This document shows positions 43,489-51,875 of a DNA stretch of 64,000 nt, piece by piece. The translations under genes and the position numbers were made by a program. The notes below the pieces were generated by a model. It saw only the letters and a program-made list of their open reading frames with translations, ran no database searches and was not told where the DNA came from. Location: contig JAKIWI010000001.1 in assembly GCA_022750115.1 (NCBI GenBank), forward strand, positions 293,246-357,245, read 5' to 3'. Source of the stretch: Thermoplasmata archaeon (GTDB lineage Archaea; Thermoplasmatota; Thermoplasmata; Lutacidiplasmatales; UBA184). Position 1 is the stretch's first letter. Each line of letters opens with the position of its first letter.

Positions 43489-45531
43489 CTGACCGCAACG
43501 GTCCGGGCCCACCGATGGCTGGTCGCGATTGCCGTTGTAGGGCTGTTGTTCGTCGGGCCCCTGCCCGCGGGCGGTCATCCTCCGGTGGCCTCCCCGAACT
43601 TCGGACCGCCGAGGAGTGCCGTACTCGTGGCCCCCCAGGCGGCGCCGGCGTCGACCTCCGTGTCCGCCGCCTCCGCGCATTGGTTCAACATCACGCGCGT
43701 GGCGACGCATCCCGAGGGGCGCAACCGGGGCGTGTTTGTCGACGACCCGATCGACGGCTCCGTCCTGCTGTTCGGAGGGTACGACGCCGCCGGGGCCGGT
43801 TGGCTCGGCGACACCTGGACGACGACGGGTGCCGCATGGACGCCCTTGTCCCCGGTCACCGCCCCCGGGGCACGATCCTCGGCGGCGGCCGCGTTCGACC
43901 CGGCGTTGGGCGGCGTCGTCGTCTTCGGCGGATTCCTGTTCGGCGCCGCGTCGCCGTACTACAACGACACTTGGCTGTTCAAACTGGGCGCCTGGTCCCA
44001 CCTCTCGACCGCCGTCACGCCCCCCGCTCGCTCGGAGGCGGCGATGGCCTACGACCCGCTCCTGGGAGAGCTCGTCCTGTTCGGCGGGGTCGACAGCACG
44101 TCGCTCCGCAATGACACCTGGGCGTACGGGAGTGGGGGATGGACCCAGCTGTCGCTGGGATCGTCGCCGCCGCGTCTCTCGGGAGCCGCGATGGCGTACG
44201 ACGCGCCCACCGCTCGCTTGGTCCTCTACGGCGGGACCCTCGGGAGCTCGGACTCCCTCGGCACCTGGACGTTCAACGGGAATTGGACCTCGCTCCCCGG
44301 CGCCACGACCCCGGGGGGCCTCTACCTTCCGGCCATGGCCGCACTGCCGAACGGAACGGCGGTCCTGGCGGGTGGCTCGAGCTCCGGCGCCTCCGAGGCT
44401 CCGGTCGTCGCCTGGGAGTGGGCTGGATCCGGTTGGGTGACGATGGGGGCCGGTCCCGGACCCAGTTCTCGGGTGGGGCCGATGATGACCTACGACTCGA
44501 CCGACGGCTACACTCTGCTGTTCGGCGGGCGCAACTTCACCGGCGGCGCGGGAGGGCCGTCACTCAACGACAGTTGGGCGCTCGACACCCTGAGCGCCCA
44601 GTTGCCCGCGTTCTCCTCGACGGGGGTGGCTCCCTTCACCGTCACGCCCACCGCGATCGTCGTCGGCGGTCCCTTGAACTTCGACGGGTCATCCAGCGTC
44701 ACGTTCCAGTGGGGGTTCGGGGACGGCTCCACATCGACGTCCGGTACGCCGACTCACACGTACAACGTGGCCGGGGACGACACCATCCGGCTCGCCCTCT
44801 TCGATGGGCTGGGCCTCGGCCTCGGGCTCTCGACGACGGTCTCGGTAACGTTCCTGCTGAACATCGCCATCGTCTCCGTCGCGTCCCCCGAGCTCACGTA
44901 CGGCTTCTCGGCGACGTCGGCCAATTCGACGGGGGCCGTGTCCCTCGCCTGGCAGTTCGGCGATGGGACGACGAGCACGTCGGCGACCCCCACCCATACC
45001 TACCCCTCCTCCGGCCCGGTCACCGTCCGCGTGACGGGGACCGACTCGGCCAACGCCGCGGGCTCGGGAGTCCGCAGTTTCTCGGTCCCCGCGGGTCTCG
45101 CGGTGCAACTGCAGGCGGCATCGACCGCGACCGTTGGGTCGCCCGCCCACTTTTCGGCGTCCGCCACCGGCGGGGCCGGCGGCTACGAGTTCACGTGGAA
45201 CTTCTCCGACGGGACCGTGGCGACGGGTCCGTCCGTGACCCACACCTTCGGATCCGCCAGCGCGGGGGTCGTGACGGGCCACCTGACCGTTCAGGATGCG
45301 AACGGTAGTGCCCAAGAGCTCACCTTCCACGTCGATGTGGCCGCCGGCTCGGGGTCGGGGTCGGGCGGCGCCGCGCTCGGTTCGGGGGATCCCACGACCC
45401 AGCTGTACATCGCTCTCGGGATCGCTGTGGGGGCCGGGGCCGCGCTCGGAGCGCTGGTCGGCCTGCTCGGACGATCCCCTGCTGGCCCGCGAACGCGGGT
45501 GCCCCGGGCTCGACCTCCTCGGTCCGGCTGA
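43489..45531 (+). CDS. Kelch/PKD surface protein inserted in the oxoacid dehydrogenase cluster, proposed CTG start
   Basis: About 680 residues. The signal helix (WLVAIAVVGLLFVGPLPAGG) begins upstream of any ATG, GTG or TTG; TTG 43546 would cut it in half. CTG 43489 has GAGGGAGA seven bases before it and a TATTTC box (43445) 44 bases upstream, so CTG is the best start. Kelch blades (GSVLLFGGYDAAG, GGVVVFGGFLFG, GELVLFGGVDS) form a propeller. Three PKD-type domains (FQWGFGDGSTSTSGTPTHTY, AWQFGDGTTSTSATPTHTYP, TWNFSDGTVATGPSVTHTF) follow, and the C-terminal helix is LYIALGIAVGAGAALGALVGLL. It separates E1-E2 from the second E1alpha and E3. Confidence 0.85.
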   Translation: MTATVRAHRWLVAIAVVGLLFVGPLPAGGHPPVASPNFGPPRSAVLVAPQAAPASTSVSAASAHWFNITRVATHPEGRNRGVFVDDPIDGSVLLFGGYDAAGAGWLGDTWTTTGAAWTPLSPVTAPGARSSAAAAFDPALGGVVVFGGFLFGAASPYYNDTWLFKLGAWSHLSTAVTPPARSEAAMAYDPLLGELVLFGGVDSTSLRNDTWAYGSGGWTQLSLGSSPPRLSGAAMAYDAPTARLVLYGGTLGSSDSLGTWTFNGNWTSLPGATTPGGLYLPAMAALPNGTAVLAGGSSSGASEAPVVAWEWAGSGWVTMGAGPGPSSRVGPMMTYDSTDGYTLLFGGRNFTGGAGGPSLNDSWALDTLSAQLPAFSSTGVAPFTVTPTAIVVGGPLNFDGSSSVTFQWGFGDGSTSTSGTPTHTYNVAGDDTIRLALFDGLGLGLGLSTTVSVTFLLNIAIVSVASPELTYGFSATSANSTGAVSLAWQFGDGTTSTSATPTHTYPSSGPVTVRVTGTDSANAAGSGVRSFSVPAGLAVQLQAASTATVGSPAHFSASATGGAGGYEFTWNFSDGTVATGPSVTHTFGSASAGVVTGHLTVQDANGSAQELTFHVDVAAGSGSGSGGAALGSGDPTTQLYIALGIAVGAGAALGALVGLLGRSPAGPRTRVPRARPPRSG

Positions 45532-45661
45532 ACGGATCCGGCGCCGGGCGTTCGGACGCCGGGCCCGGCGGGGAAGTGTCCGACTCGCCACCGAGATTTC
45601 GGCCGGGAGGGCGAGAGTTCAAGACGGGACCTCCGTTCGGCGTTCGAGGGGAGGCAGGCGA

Positions 45662-45730
45662 ATGCCGCCGGGAGTCGTGGTGAGGCCGTACGCGCCAACC
45701 CAGGCTCTCGCCGTCGCCCCCATGCGATGA
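45662..45730 (+). CDS. 22-codon leader ORF coupled to the second E1 alpha gene
   Basis: ATG 45662 is preceded by GGGGAGGCAGG, a strong Shine-Dalgarno-like run at normal spacing. The frame encodes MPPGVVVRPYAPTQALAVAP plus two residues, and its TGA overlaps the ATG of the E1alpha gene as ATGA. A GTTCAAG box lies about 46 bases upstream. The E1alpha ATG itself has no such ribosome site, so its translation may depend on the leader. The same frame is open further upstream by chance. Regulation by attenuation or coupling is inferred. Confidence 0.45.
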   Translation: MPPGVVVRPYAPTQALAVAPMR

Positions 45731-46773
45731 CGGAGGCGCCGGCCGTCGTGCCGCTCGACTACACCGCGGAGTCCCTCGAGGGCCTGCTCGGACCCGAATG
45801 GTCCCCGACGCTCGTCAACGCGTTCCGATGGATGACGCTCGCCCGGGTTCTGGACGGCCGGATGCTCGCCCTCCAGCGGCAGGGTCGAATCGGATTCTAC
45901 GGTCCCGCGACCGGTCAGGAGGCCGTGAGCGTCGGAGCGGCCCTCTCGATCGGCCCCGACGACTGGGTGTTCCCTGGACTTCGCGAGCAGCTCGTCGCGC
46001 TCGCCCGCGGGCACTCCCTCACCACGTACCTGCACCACTTGTTCGCGAACGACTTGGACCCCGCCCGCGGCCGTCAGATGCCATGCCACCCGACGGCGCG
46101 CGAGGTCCGGTACGTGTCCATGTCCTCGGTGATCGGCACCCAGGTGACGCACGCCGTTGGCCTCGCCTACGCGATGAAGCTCCGCCGCGACCCGTCGGTC
46201 GCGCTCGCGTTCTTCGGCGACGGCGCGACGAGCGCGAACGACTTCCACGCCGGGGCCAACCTCGCCGCGGTCTGGCAGGCGCCCGTCGTCTTCTGCTGCA
46301 CGAACAACCAGTGGGCGATCTCGGTGCCCGTTGAACACCAGACCCGTTCGGCCACGCTCGCCGCCAAGTCGGTCGCCTACGGAATGCCCGGGGAACGCGT
46401 GGACGGCACCGACCTGGTCGCGGTCGTAGCGCGCCTGCGGGCGGCGATCGCCGTCGCGCGATCCGGGGCCGGACCCTCGCTGCTCGAGTTCGTCGTCTAT
46501 CGGATGACGCCGCACTCGAGCTCCGACGACCCGACCCGCTACCAGTCGCCGGAGTTCCTGCTCGAGGCGCGCGCGCACGACCCGTACCTCCGGACCGAGG
46601 CGCTGCTCCGGACACTGGGACTCGCCGACGATGCCCAGACCACGGCGTGGCGCGAGGAGTCCGACGCCGCGGTGCGCGCCGCGATCGAGACCGCCGAGGC
46701 GGCGCCCCCGCCGTCGCCGGATTCGATGCGGTCCGATGTCCTCGCGCCCGCGCCGCCCCCCGCACCGTCATAG
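45727..46773 (+). CDS. 2-oxoacid dehydrogenase E1 component, alpha subunit (copy 2)
   Basis: 348 residues, clearly homologous to the copy at 39997: RQGRIGFYGPATGQEAVSVG, the thiamine diphosphate motif GDGATSANDFHAGANLAAVW followed by NNQWAISVP, and YRMTPHSSSDDPTRYQ. All cofactor residues are kept, so both copies should be active. Sequence divergence is large outside these blocks, so the two probably serve different 2-oxoacids or conditions while sharing the one E1beta, E2 and E3. The E3 gene starts 26 bases after its stop. Confidence 0.92.
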   Translation: MTEAPAVVPLDYTAESLEGLLGPEWSPTLVNAFRWMTLARVLDGRMLALQRQGRIGFYGPATGQEAVSVGAALSIGPDDWVFPGLREQLVALARGHSLTTYLHHLFANDLDPARGRQMPCHPTAREVRYVSMSSVIGTQVTHAVGLAYAMKLRRDPSVALAFFGDGATSANDFHAGANLAAVWQAPVVFCCTNNQWAISVPVEHQTRSATLAAKSVAYGMPGERVDGTDLVAVVARLRAAIAVARSGAGPSLLEFVVYRMTPHSSSDDPTRYQSPEFLLEARAHDPYLRTEALLRTLGLADDAQTTAWREESDAAVRAAIETAEAAPPPSPDSMRSDVLAPAPPPAPS

Positions 46774-46799
46774 GCGTTCGGGGTTCGCGAGGGGTCAGC

Positions 46800-48245
46800 A
46801 TGGCGGGAACCTACGCTCGGCAGACCGACCTCCTCGTCATCGGTGGCGGACCGGGCGGCTACGTCGCGGCGATTCGCGCCGGACAGCTGGGCGTGAAGAC
46901 CCTCCTCGTCGAGCGCCGCGAGCTCGGTGGGGAATGCCTCAACCGCGGGTGCATCCCCTCGAAGGCGCTGATCCACGCGTCGCTGCTCTATCAGGCGATC
47001 CGGACCGAGGGGCCGGAGGTCGGCGTGAAAGCGGACGGGGTTACCTTCGACCTCGCCCAGGCGAACCGGTGGAAGGACGCCGTCGTCGCAAAGGAGCGGA
47101 GTGGGGTCGCGCTCCTCCTCCGCTCGGCCGGCGTCGAGGTGCTGTTCGGAGAGGCCCGGTTCACGGGACCGCGGTCGGCCGAACTCGCGGCCGCCGACGG
47201 CGGGAGGGAACGGATCGATTTCCAGACGGCGATCGTCGCGACCGGCGCCGTGCCGTCGGTGATCCCGGGGTTCGAGCCGGACGGAGAGCGCGTCGTCACC
47301 GCGGAGCAGCTCCTCAATTGGACCAGCCTCCCGAAGAGCGTCCTCGTGCTCGGCGGCGGCGTCAGCGGGTGCGAACTCGGCGAGTTCCTCGCCCGGGTGG
47401 GCGTGGCGGTCACGGTCGTCGAGCTGATGCCGCAGATCCTGCCGGGGCTCGACCCGGACCTCGCCCAGGAGCTCACGAAGACCCTCACGACGCTGGGCGT
47501 CACGCTCCTGGTTGGGACGAAGGCGACGAAGCTCGAGCGCTCCGAGTCCGGGGTGAACTTGACCGTGGAGACGGGCGGCTCCTCCCAAACGCTCGAGGCC
47601 GAGCGGCTGTTCCTCACCATCGGCAAGCGGCCCGCGACGTCCGACCTGGGGCTCGAGGACGCCGGCGTCGAGCGTCCTGCGAAGTCGGGGTTCCTCACGG
47701 TCAACGACCGTCAACAGACGAACGTCCCGACGATCTTCGCGGTCGGAGACGTGGCACGGCCGCCGATGCTGGCCCACAAGGCCTACCGGGAGGGCGTCGT
47801 GGCGGCCGAGGTCGTCGCCGGGAAGCCCACCCGCTACGTGCACCAGGCGATGCCATCGGTCGTATTCACGACGCCCGAGCTCGCGAGCGTGGGCGAGACG
47901 AGCGCGGAGGCGACCGCCGCGGGGCGGAGTCCGCGTGAGGTCCGGTTCCCCTTCGGCGCCCTCGGGCGCGCCCATGCGGCGCACGCGACTTCGGGCTGGC
48001 TCAAGCTCGTCGGCGACGAGCCGACCGGCCTCCTCCTCGGGGTCCAGGCCGCCGGCGAGAACGTCGGGGAGTTCGTCGCCGAGGCCGGCCTCGCGATCGA
48101 GATGGGGGCGACGGTCCGCGACGTGGCGATGACGATCCACCCGCACCCGACGTTCTGCGAGACGCTCCAGGAGGCCGCGCTCCTGTGGCTCGGCGAGCCG
48201 CTCCATGTGGCGCGGAGGCCCCCCGGTGGCGCTCGCAGTCGTTGA
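46800..48245 (+). CDS. lpdA: Dihydrolipoamide dehydrogenase (E3)
   Basis: 481 residues. The FAD dinucleotide motif GGGPGG is at residues 15-20, the redox-active disulfide is Cys46-x4-Cys51 (GGECLNRGCIPSKA), the NAD-binding motif is VLGGGVSGCELGEFL, a second FAD contact is FAVGDVARPP, and the C-terminal His-Glu pair is in HPHPTFCETLQE. It reoxidises the dihydrolipoyl arm of E2 with NAD+. Length is normal. ATG 46800 is preceded by GAGGGGTC. The lipB gene overlaps its 3' end by 20 bases, forming an operon. Confidence 0.94.
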   Translation: MAGTYARQTDLLVIGGGPGGYVAAIRAGQLGVKTLLVERRELGGECLNRGCIPSKALIHASLLYQAIRTEGPEVGVKADGVTFDLAQANRWKDAVVAKERSGVALLLRSAGVEVLFGEARFTGPRSAELAAADGGRERIDFQTAIVATGAVPSVIPGFEPDGERVVTAEQLLNWTSLPKSVLVLGGGVSGCELGEFLARVGVAVTVVELMPQILPGLDPDLAQELTKTLTTLGVTLLVGTKATKLERSESGVNLTVETGGSSQTLEAERLFLTIGKRPATSDLGLEDAGVERPAKSGFLTVNDRQQTNVPTIFAVGDVARPPMLAHKAYREGVVAAEVVAGKPTRYVHQAMPSVVFTTPELASVGETSAEATAAGRSPREVRFPFGALGRAHAAHATSGWLKLVGDEPTGLLLGVQAAGENVGEFVAEAGLAIEMGATVRDVAMTIHPHPTFCETLQEAALLWLGEPLHVARRPPGGARSR

Positions 48246-48894
48246 CTGGGGACGCACGTCGTACGGCGACGCGCTCGCCCGCATGCGAGTTCTGCGGGCC
48301 GCCCGGGCGAGCGGGTCGGTCCCGGACACGCTGATCCTCACCGAGCACGACCCGGTCGTCACCGTTGGGGTCGGCGGGGCCGACCTCACGGGCCTGCCCC
48401 CGGAGCTTCCGGTCGTGCACGTGGAGCGGGGCGGCCAAGCGACCTTCCACGGGCCGGGGCAACTCGTGGGCTACGCCATCGTCGACCTGTCCGAGCGCGG
48501 ACGGGACGTCCGCCGCTTCGTCCACGACCTCGAGGAGGTCGTTGCCCGCTCGCTCGCGCCGAGCGGCATCGTCGCCGCGCGGGTGCCGGGCAAGCGGGGT
48601 GTCTGGGTCGACGGCCGCCGCAAGATCGCCTCCGTCGGCGTCGCCGTCGAACAGTGGGTGACGTTCCACGGCTTCGCGCTGAACGTCTCGGTGGACCTCG
48701 CGCCGTTCGAGCGATTCGACCCGTGCGGCCTGCCCGGCTCGGTGATGACCTCGGTCGAGCGCGAGACCGGACGTCCGGCATCGGTCGCCGAGCTCGCCCC
48801 GCGGGCGGCCGCTGCGTGGACGACCGTGTTCGGGGTCCCCTACGTTCGCTCGGAGGGGCCGCACCCCGATGCGGCGACCGCGGCCGCGGCATGA
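48226..48894 (+). CDS. lipB: Octanoyltransferase LipB
   Basis: 222 residues, the size of E. coli LipB. The family block RGGQATFHGPGQLVGY (68-83) contains the conserved His75, and the catalytic Lys133 (RRKIASVGV) and Cys167 (FDPCGLPGSVM) are present, followed by the usual FHGFALNV. LipB moves octanoyl from its acyl carrier to the lipoyl domain lysine; LipA then inserts sulfur. LipA is not in the window. GTG 48226 aligns best with the family start; ATG 48205 is the alternative. It overlaps E3 and is itself overlapped by the next gene (ATGA), so lipoylation is tied to the complex it serves. Confidence 0.9.
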   Translation: MALAVVDWGRTSYGDALARMRVLRAARASGSVPDTLILTEHDPVVTVGVGGADLTGLPPELPVVHVERGGQATFHGPGQLVGYAIVDLSERGRDVRRFVHDLEEVVARSLAPSGIVAARVPGKRGVWVDGRRKIASVGVAVEQWVTFHGFALNVSVDLAPFERFDPCGLPGSVMTSVERETGRPASVAELAPRAAAAWTTVFGVPYVRSEGPHPDAATAAAA

Positions 48895-49826
48895 ACGAGT
48901 CGCATGGGGGGCGCCGCCTGCTGCTCGCCGGGGGCGGGGGGGGGCTTCTCGGCCGGGCGGTGCTGTCCGCGCTCCCCTCCGAGTGGTCGATCCGCTCGGT
49001 CCACCGACGCGCAGCGCCGAACGAATCCGCTCCTCGGGTGGAGTGGGTCCCATCCGACCTCGCGGCCGTGCGCGACTGGGACCCGATCGTCACCGACTGC
49101 GACGCGGTGCTGAACGTCGCCTGGTACCGCTGGGGCCCACCGGGCCGGTTCCAATCGCTTTCCGAAGGATTGGCCCGTCTTCTCGCCGCGGCGAAACTTC
49201 GGGGGATCCCGGTCGTCCAGGTCAGCGTCCCCTCGGCGCCTCCCCACCTCGAGCGGGAGCTTCCGTATCTCGTGTACAAGCGCCGACTCGATGAGGCGGT
49301 TCGCGCCGCCGGACTCCCCTATGCGATCGTTCGCCCGAGTCTATTGTTCGGTCCCCACGACGTGCTCCTGGGGGTCATGCTGCGTTCCATCCGCCGTTAC
49401 CCGGTGTTCCCGATGTTCGGGGACGGCGGCTACCGGATCGCCCCGGTGTCCGCCCGGGACGTGGCCCGGCTTCTCGTGCATCAGCTCGAACACCCCGCGA
49501 ACGCCACGTTCGACGTCGGCGGACCGGCGATCTATCGGTACCGGGACGTCACGGACCGGATGTATGCGCTGCTCGGGAAGCGACCGCGGTACTGGCACCT
49601 CTCGAACCGCGGCTCCCTCCGCCTCGCGGGGCTCCTCCAGACCCTCGGGTCGACCACGCTGTACGCCTACGAGGTCGAATGGCTTCTCTCCGACACGCTC
49701 GGGATCGCCCCCACTCCCATTCTGCCCGGCCCGCTCGAACGGATCGAGCCGTTCCTCGAGCGGGAGGCGAGCGAGCTCACACGACGGGCCGCCCCGGAGC
49801 TCGGCCCCATCGCCGAGGGGGCGTAG
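48891..49826 (+). CDS. NAD(P)-binding epimerase/NDUFA9-like protein
   Basis: 311 residues of the atypical short-chain dehydrogenase class. It has an N-terminal glycine-rich loop (LLLAGGGGGLLGRAVLSAL), the central VPVVQVSVPSAPP-type strand, the Tyr-x3-Lys-like LVYKRRLDEAVRAAGLPY, then VRPSLLFGPHD, typical of NDUFA9 and epimerase-like proteins. It ends with a hydrophobic tail region. The substrate is unknown. ATG 48891 overlaps the lipB stop. It may be a passenger of the operon or act on a lipid or quinone-type compound. Confidence 0.8.
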   Translation: MNESHGGRRLLLAGGGGGLLGRAVLSALPSEWSIRSVHRRAAPNESAPRVEWVPSDLAAVRDWDPIVTDCDAVLNVAWYRWGPPGRFQSLSEGLARLLAAAKLRGIPVVQVSVPSAPPHLERELPYLVYKRRLDEAVRAAGLPYAIVRPSLLFGPHDVLLGVMLRSIRRYPVFPMFGDGGYRIAPVSARDVARLLVHQLEHPANATFDVGGPAIYRYRDVTDRMYALLGKRPRYWHLSNRGSLRLAGLLQTLGSTTLYAYEVEWLLSDTLGIAPTPILPGPLERIEPFLEREASELTRRAAPELGPIAEGA

Positions 49827-49859
49827 GTTTAAGCCTCGGGCCCGGCCATTCCAATTCTG

Positions 49860-50795
49860 ATGGAAGCCACCGACCTCACGCGACGGATGAACGAGTTCTG
49901 CCAGGTGGCGAGCGAGGTGCTCCGCGACGTCCAGGACATCACGGACCAGCAGGTCAAGCACTGGATCGTCAACCCGTTCCTGATCACCCTCGGATGGGAC
50001 CCGCACGACAAGAAGCAGGTGTTCCTCGACTTCCCCGTCAAGGCCGACCACGGCCACGCGGACTACGCGCTGCTCGACGTGAGCGGCCGTCCGCGACTGA
50101 TCCTCGAGGTCGGCTCCGGCGACGACCTGACGTCGAAGGCCGAGGAGGCCGGCAAGAAGGCGAAGGGCGTGGGCGCCCCGCTCGCGCTCCTCACCAACGG
50201 CCGCGATTTTTCCCTCTGGTACATCGGCGGTGACGAACCGGCGACGCCGTTGTTCGTCCTCCCGTTGAAGGAGCTCGCCGACAACGCCGAGGCGCTGCTC
50301 GGCCTGACGGTCGAGTACCGCCTCAGCGACACGGGGATCAACCAGCTCCGCAAGAGCGCGATCCGACTCGCGGTTCTCCAGATGCTGGAAGAGAACTCGG
50401 AGAAGACGTTCGACGCGATGGTGAACTGGGTCCAGTCCCAGGTCGCGCCCGGCGCGCTCGACGAGACGACGGAGCAAGCGATCCGCGATGCCACGATGAT
50501 CTGGCTGACGGAGGAGCACCTCACGATGCCCGCCTTCTCGGGCGGCGTCGACGCGCGGCGACCGAACGAGCTGCGACCGACGACGGCCCGCGACTGGGAC
50601 TCGTTCCCGAAGGGGCCGAACGGCACCTTCCAGTACAAGTACGACGCGACGAAGACGCTCGACCTCCGCCAGCCGCCGAAGGAAGTGAAGGCGGCGCTCC
50701 GCGTCCAGGGACTCCGGACGCCCACGGCGACGTCGTTCGGCGGATTCTACTACTCCCTCCGACAGCGGGCGGGGCTGCCGACCGGTTCCAGCTAG
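49860..50795 (+). CDS. HsdR N-terminal-like protein with altered nuclease motif
   Basis: 311 residues. Residues 15-150 resemble the N-terminal nuclease domain of type I restriction HsdR proteins: QQVKHWIVNPFLITLGWDP, HADYALLDVSGRPRLILEVG, then APLALLTNGRDFSLWYIGG. In active PD-(D/E)xK enzymes the core ends ExK; here it reads E-V-G, so the catalytic lysine is missing and cleavage is doubtful. The C-terminal 80 residues (WDSFPKGPNGTFQYKYD) are not recognised. ATG 49860 lies 31 bases after a GTTTAAG box and is leaderless. No methylase or specificity gene is nearby, so it is not part of a standard restriction system. Confidence 0.75.
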   Translation: MEATDLTRRMNEFCQVASEVLRDVQDITDQQVKHWIVNPFLITLGWDPHDKKQVFLDFPVKADHGHADYALLDVSGRPRLILEVGSGDDLTSKAEEAGKKAKGVGAPLALLTNGRDFSLWYIGGDEPATPLFVLPLKELADNAEALLGLTVEYRLSDTGINQLRKSAIRLAVLQMLEENSEKTFDAMVNWVQSQVAPGALDETTEQAIRDATMIWLTEEHLTMPAFSGGVDARRPNELRPTTARDWDSFPKGPNGTFQYKYDATKTLDLRQPPKEVKAALRVQGLRTPTATSFGGFYYSLRQRAGLPTGSS

Positions 50796-50828
50796 GTCGC
50801 CCCGCGCGCCGGGGACGCGCCCTCGCTC

Positions 50829-51875
50829 CTAGCTGGGCGACGCGTCGCGGAAGATCAGGTGCGAGTCGCCGAACTCGTGCCAGAGTAGCCTCGCCTCGAT
50901 CGCCGATTCGTAGTCCTCGCGCAGCCTCGGGAGGCCCGCGAAGGCGGCCAGCATGGCGAGATGGCTCGTGCGCGGGTCGTGGAACCCCGTGAGGAGTGCA
51001 TCGACCACGACCGGGGGGCGCTCCGGGCGGACGAACGCGCGAGCGAACCCGCGCGTCGGGACGATCCCTGCCGCCTCGCGGGCCGACTCGAGCGCCCGAA
51101 CCACGGTAGTCCCGACAGCGACGACGCGCCCACCGGACCCCCGCGTGGCGGCGACCGCCGAAGCCGTGGCCGCGGGCACCTCGAACGGTTCGGGGTAGAT
51201 GGGCGTGGCCGCCACGTCCTCGGAGCCGATCTCGACGCTGGAGACTCCGGCATGGAGCGTGATGCTCGCAATGCGAACACCGGCGCGGGCGATCGTCGCT
51301 AGGAGTCTCGGCGTGAACGGGCGACCGGCCGACGGCATCTCGGCGCTCCCAGGGCGGTCTGCGTAGACGGCCTGGTACGCTTCGATCGGGTAGGCCCGGT
51401 CGAGGTATCCATACCGGATCGGCCGACCGTGGAGCGCCATCGCGCCGTCGACGTCCCCGTGGAGCCGGAAGAAGCCGAGCCGGGGCACGCCCGGATACTC
51501 CGCCACGTACGAAGCCTCGATCCCCCCGACGGAGAAGTCGGATCCTGGGGCGAGCGGCACGGGCCCCGGGGTCGCGGCGTCGAACCGGGTCTCGGCGACC
51601 CAGATCCCCCGGCCGTACGGGGTCGAGAGATTCAACAGGAACCGACCGAATGCCGCCTCCGCGGGCAGGCTCGCCGCAACGGTCGCGCTCCGATTCACGA
51701 CCAGGAGGTCCCCCGCTCGCAGTTCGCCGACGACGGACGGAAACTCGCCGATCGACCGAGAGTGAGGACGGCTCACCAACAGCCGAACCGCGTCGCGCGA
51801 TCCCCGACGGAGCTCGGGCGGGGCGGTCGCCTCCAGGCCCGGCGGTCGGAGGAACGCCAGCTCGGCCGTCCTCAC
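50829..51875 (-). CDS. QueA-like S-adenosylmethionine:tRNA ribosyltransferase-isomerase family protein
   Basis: 348 residues with several QueA blocks: AGDLLVVNRSATVAASL, GYLDRAYPIEAYQAVYADRP, AEMPSAGRPFTPRLL, ITLHAGVSSVE, VAVGTTVVRALESA, LLTGFHDPRTSHLAMLAAF and YESAIEARLLWHEFGDSHLI. QueA adds the cyclopentene part of queuosine in bacterial tRNA. Archaea normally make archaeosine instead, so this may be a paralogue with another substrate or a gene of bacterial origin. GTG 51875 overlaps the stop of the SDR gene as GTGA, which fixes the start. Last gene of a regulator-SDR-QueA operon. Confidence 0.87.
   Translation of the reverse strand: MRTAELAFLRPPGLEATAPPELRRGSRDAVRLLVSRPHSRSIGEFPSVVGELRAGDLLVVNRSATVAASLPAEAAFGRFLLNLSTPYGRGIWVAETRFDAATPGPVPLAPGSDFSVGGIEASYVAEYPGVPRLGFFRLHGDVDGAMALHGRPIRYGYLDRAYPIEAYQAVYADRPGSAEMPSAGRPFTPRLLATIARAGVRIASITLHAGVSSVEIGSEDVAATPIYPEPFEVPAATASAVAATRGSGGRVVAVGTTVVRALESAREAAGIVPTRGFARAFVRPERPPVVVDALLTGFHDPRTSHLAMLAAFAGLPRLREDYESAIEARLLWHEFGDSHLIFRDASPS

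Noticed and set aside
46539-48389. A 616-codon minus-strand open frame
   Set aside because: Antisense to the dihydrolipoamide dehydrogenase, which has complete cofactor and disulfide motifs.
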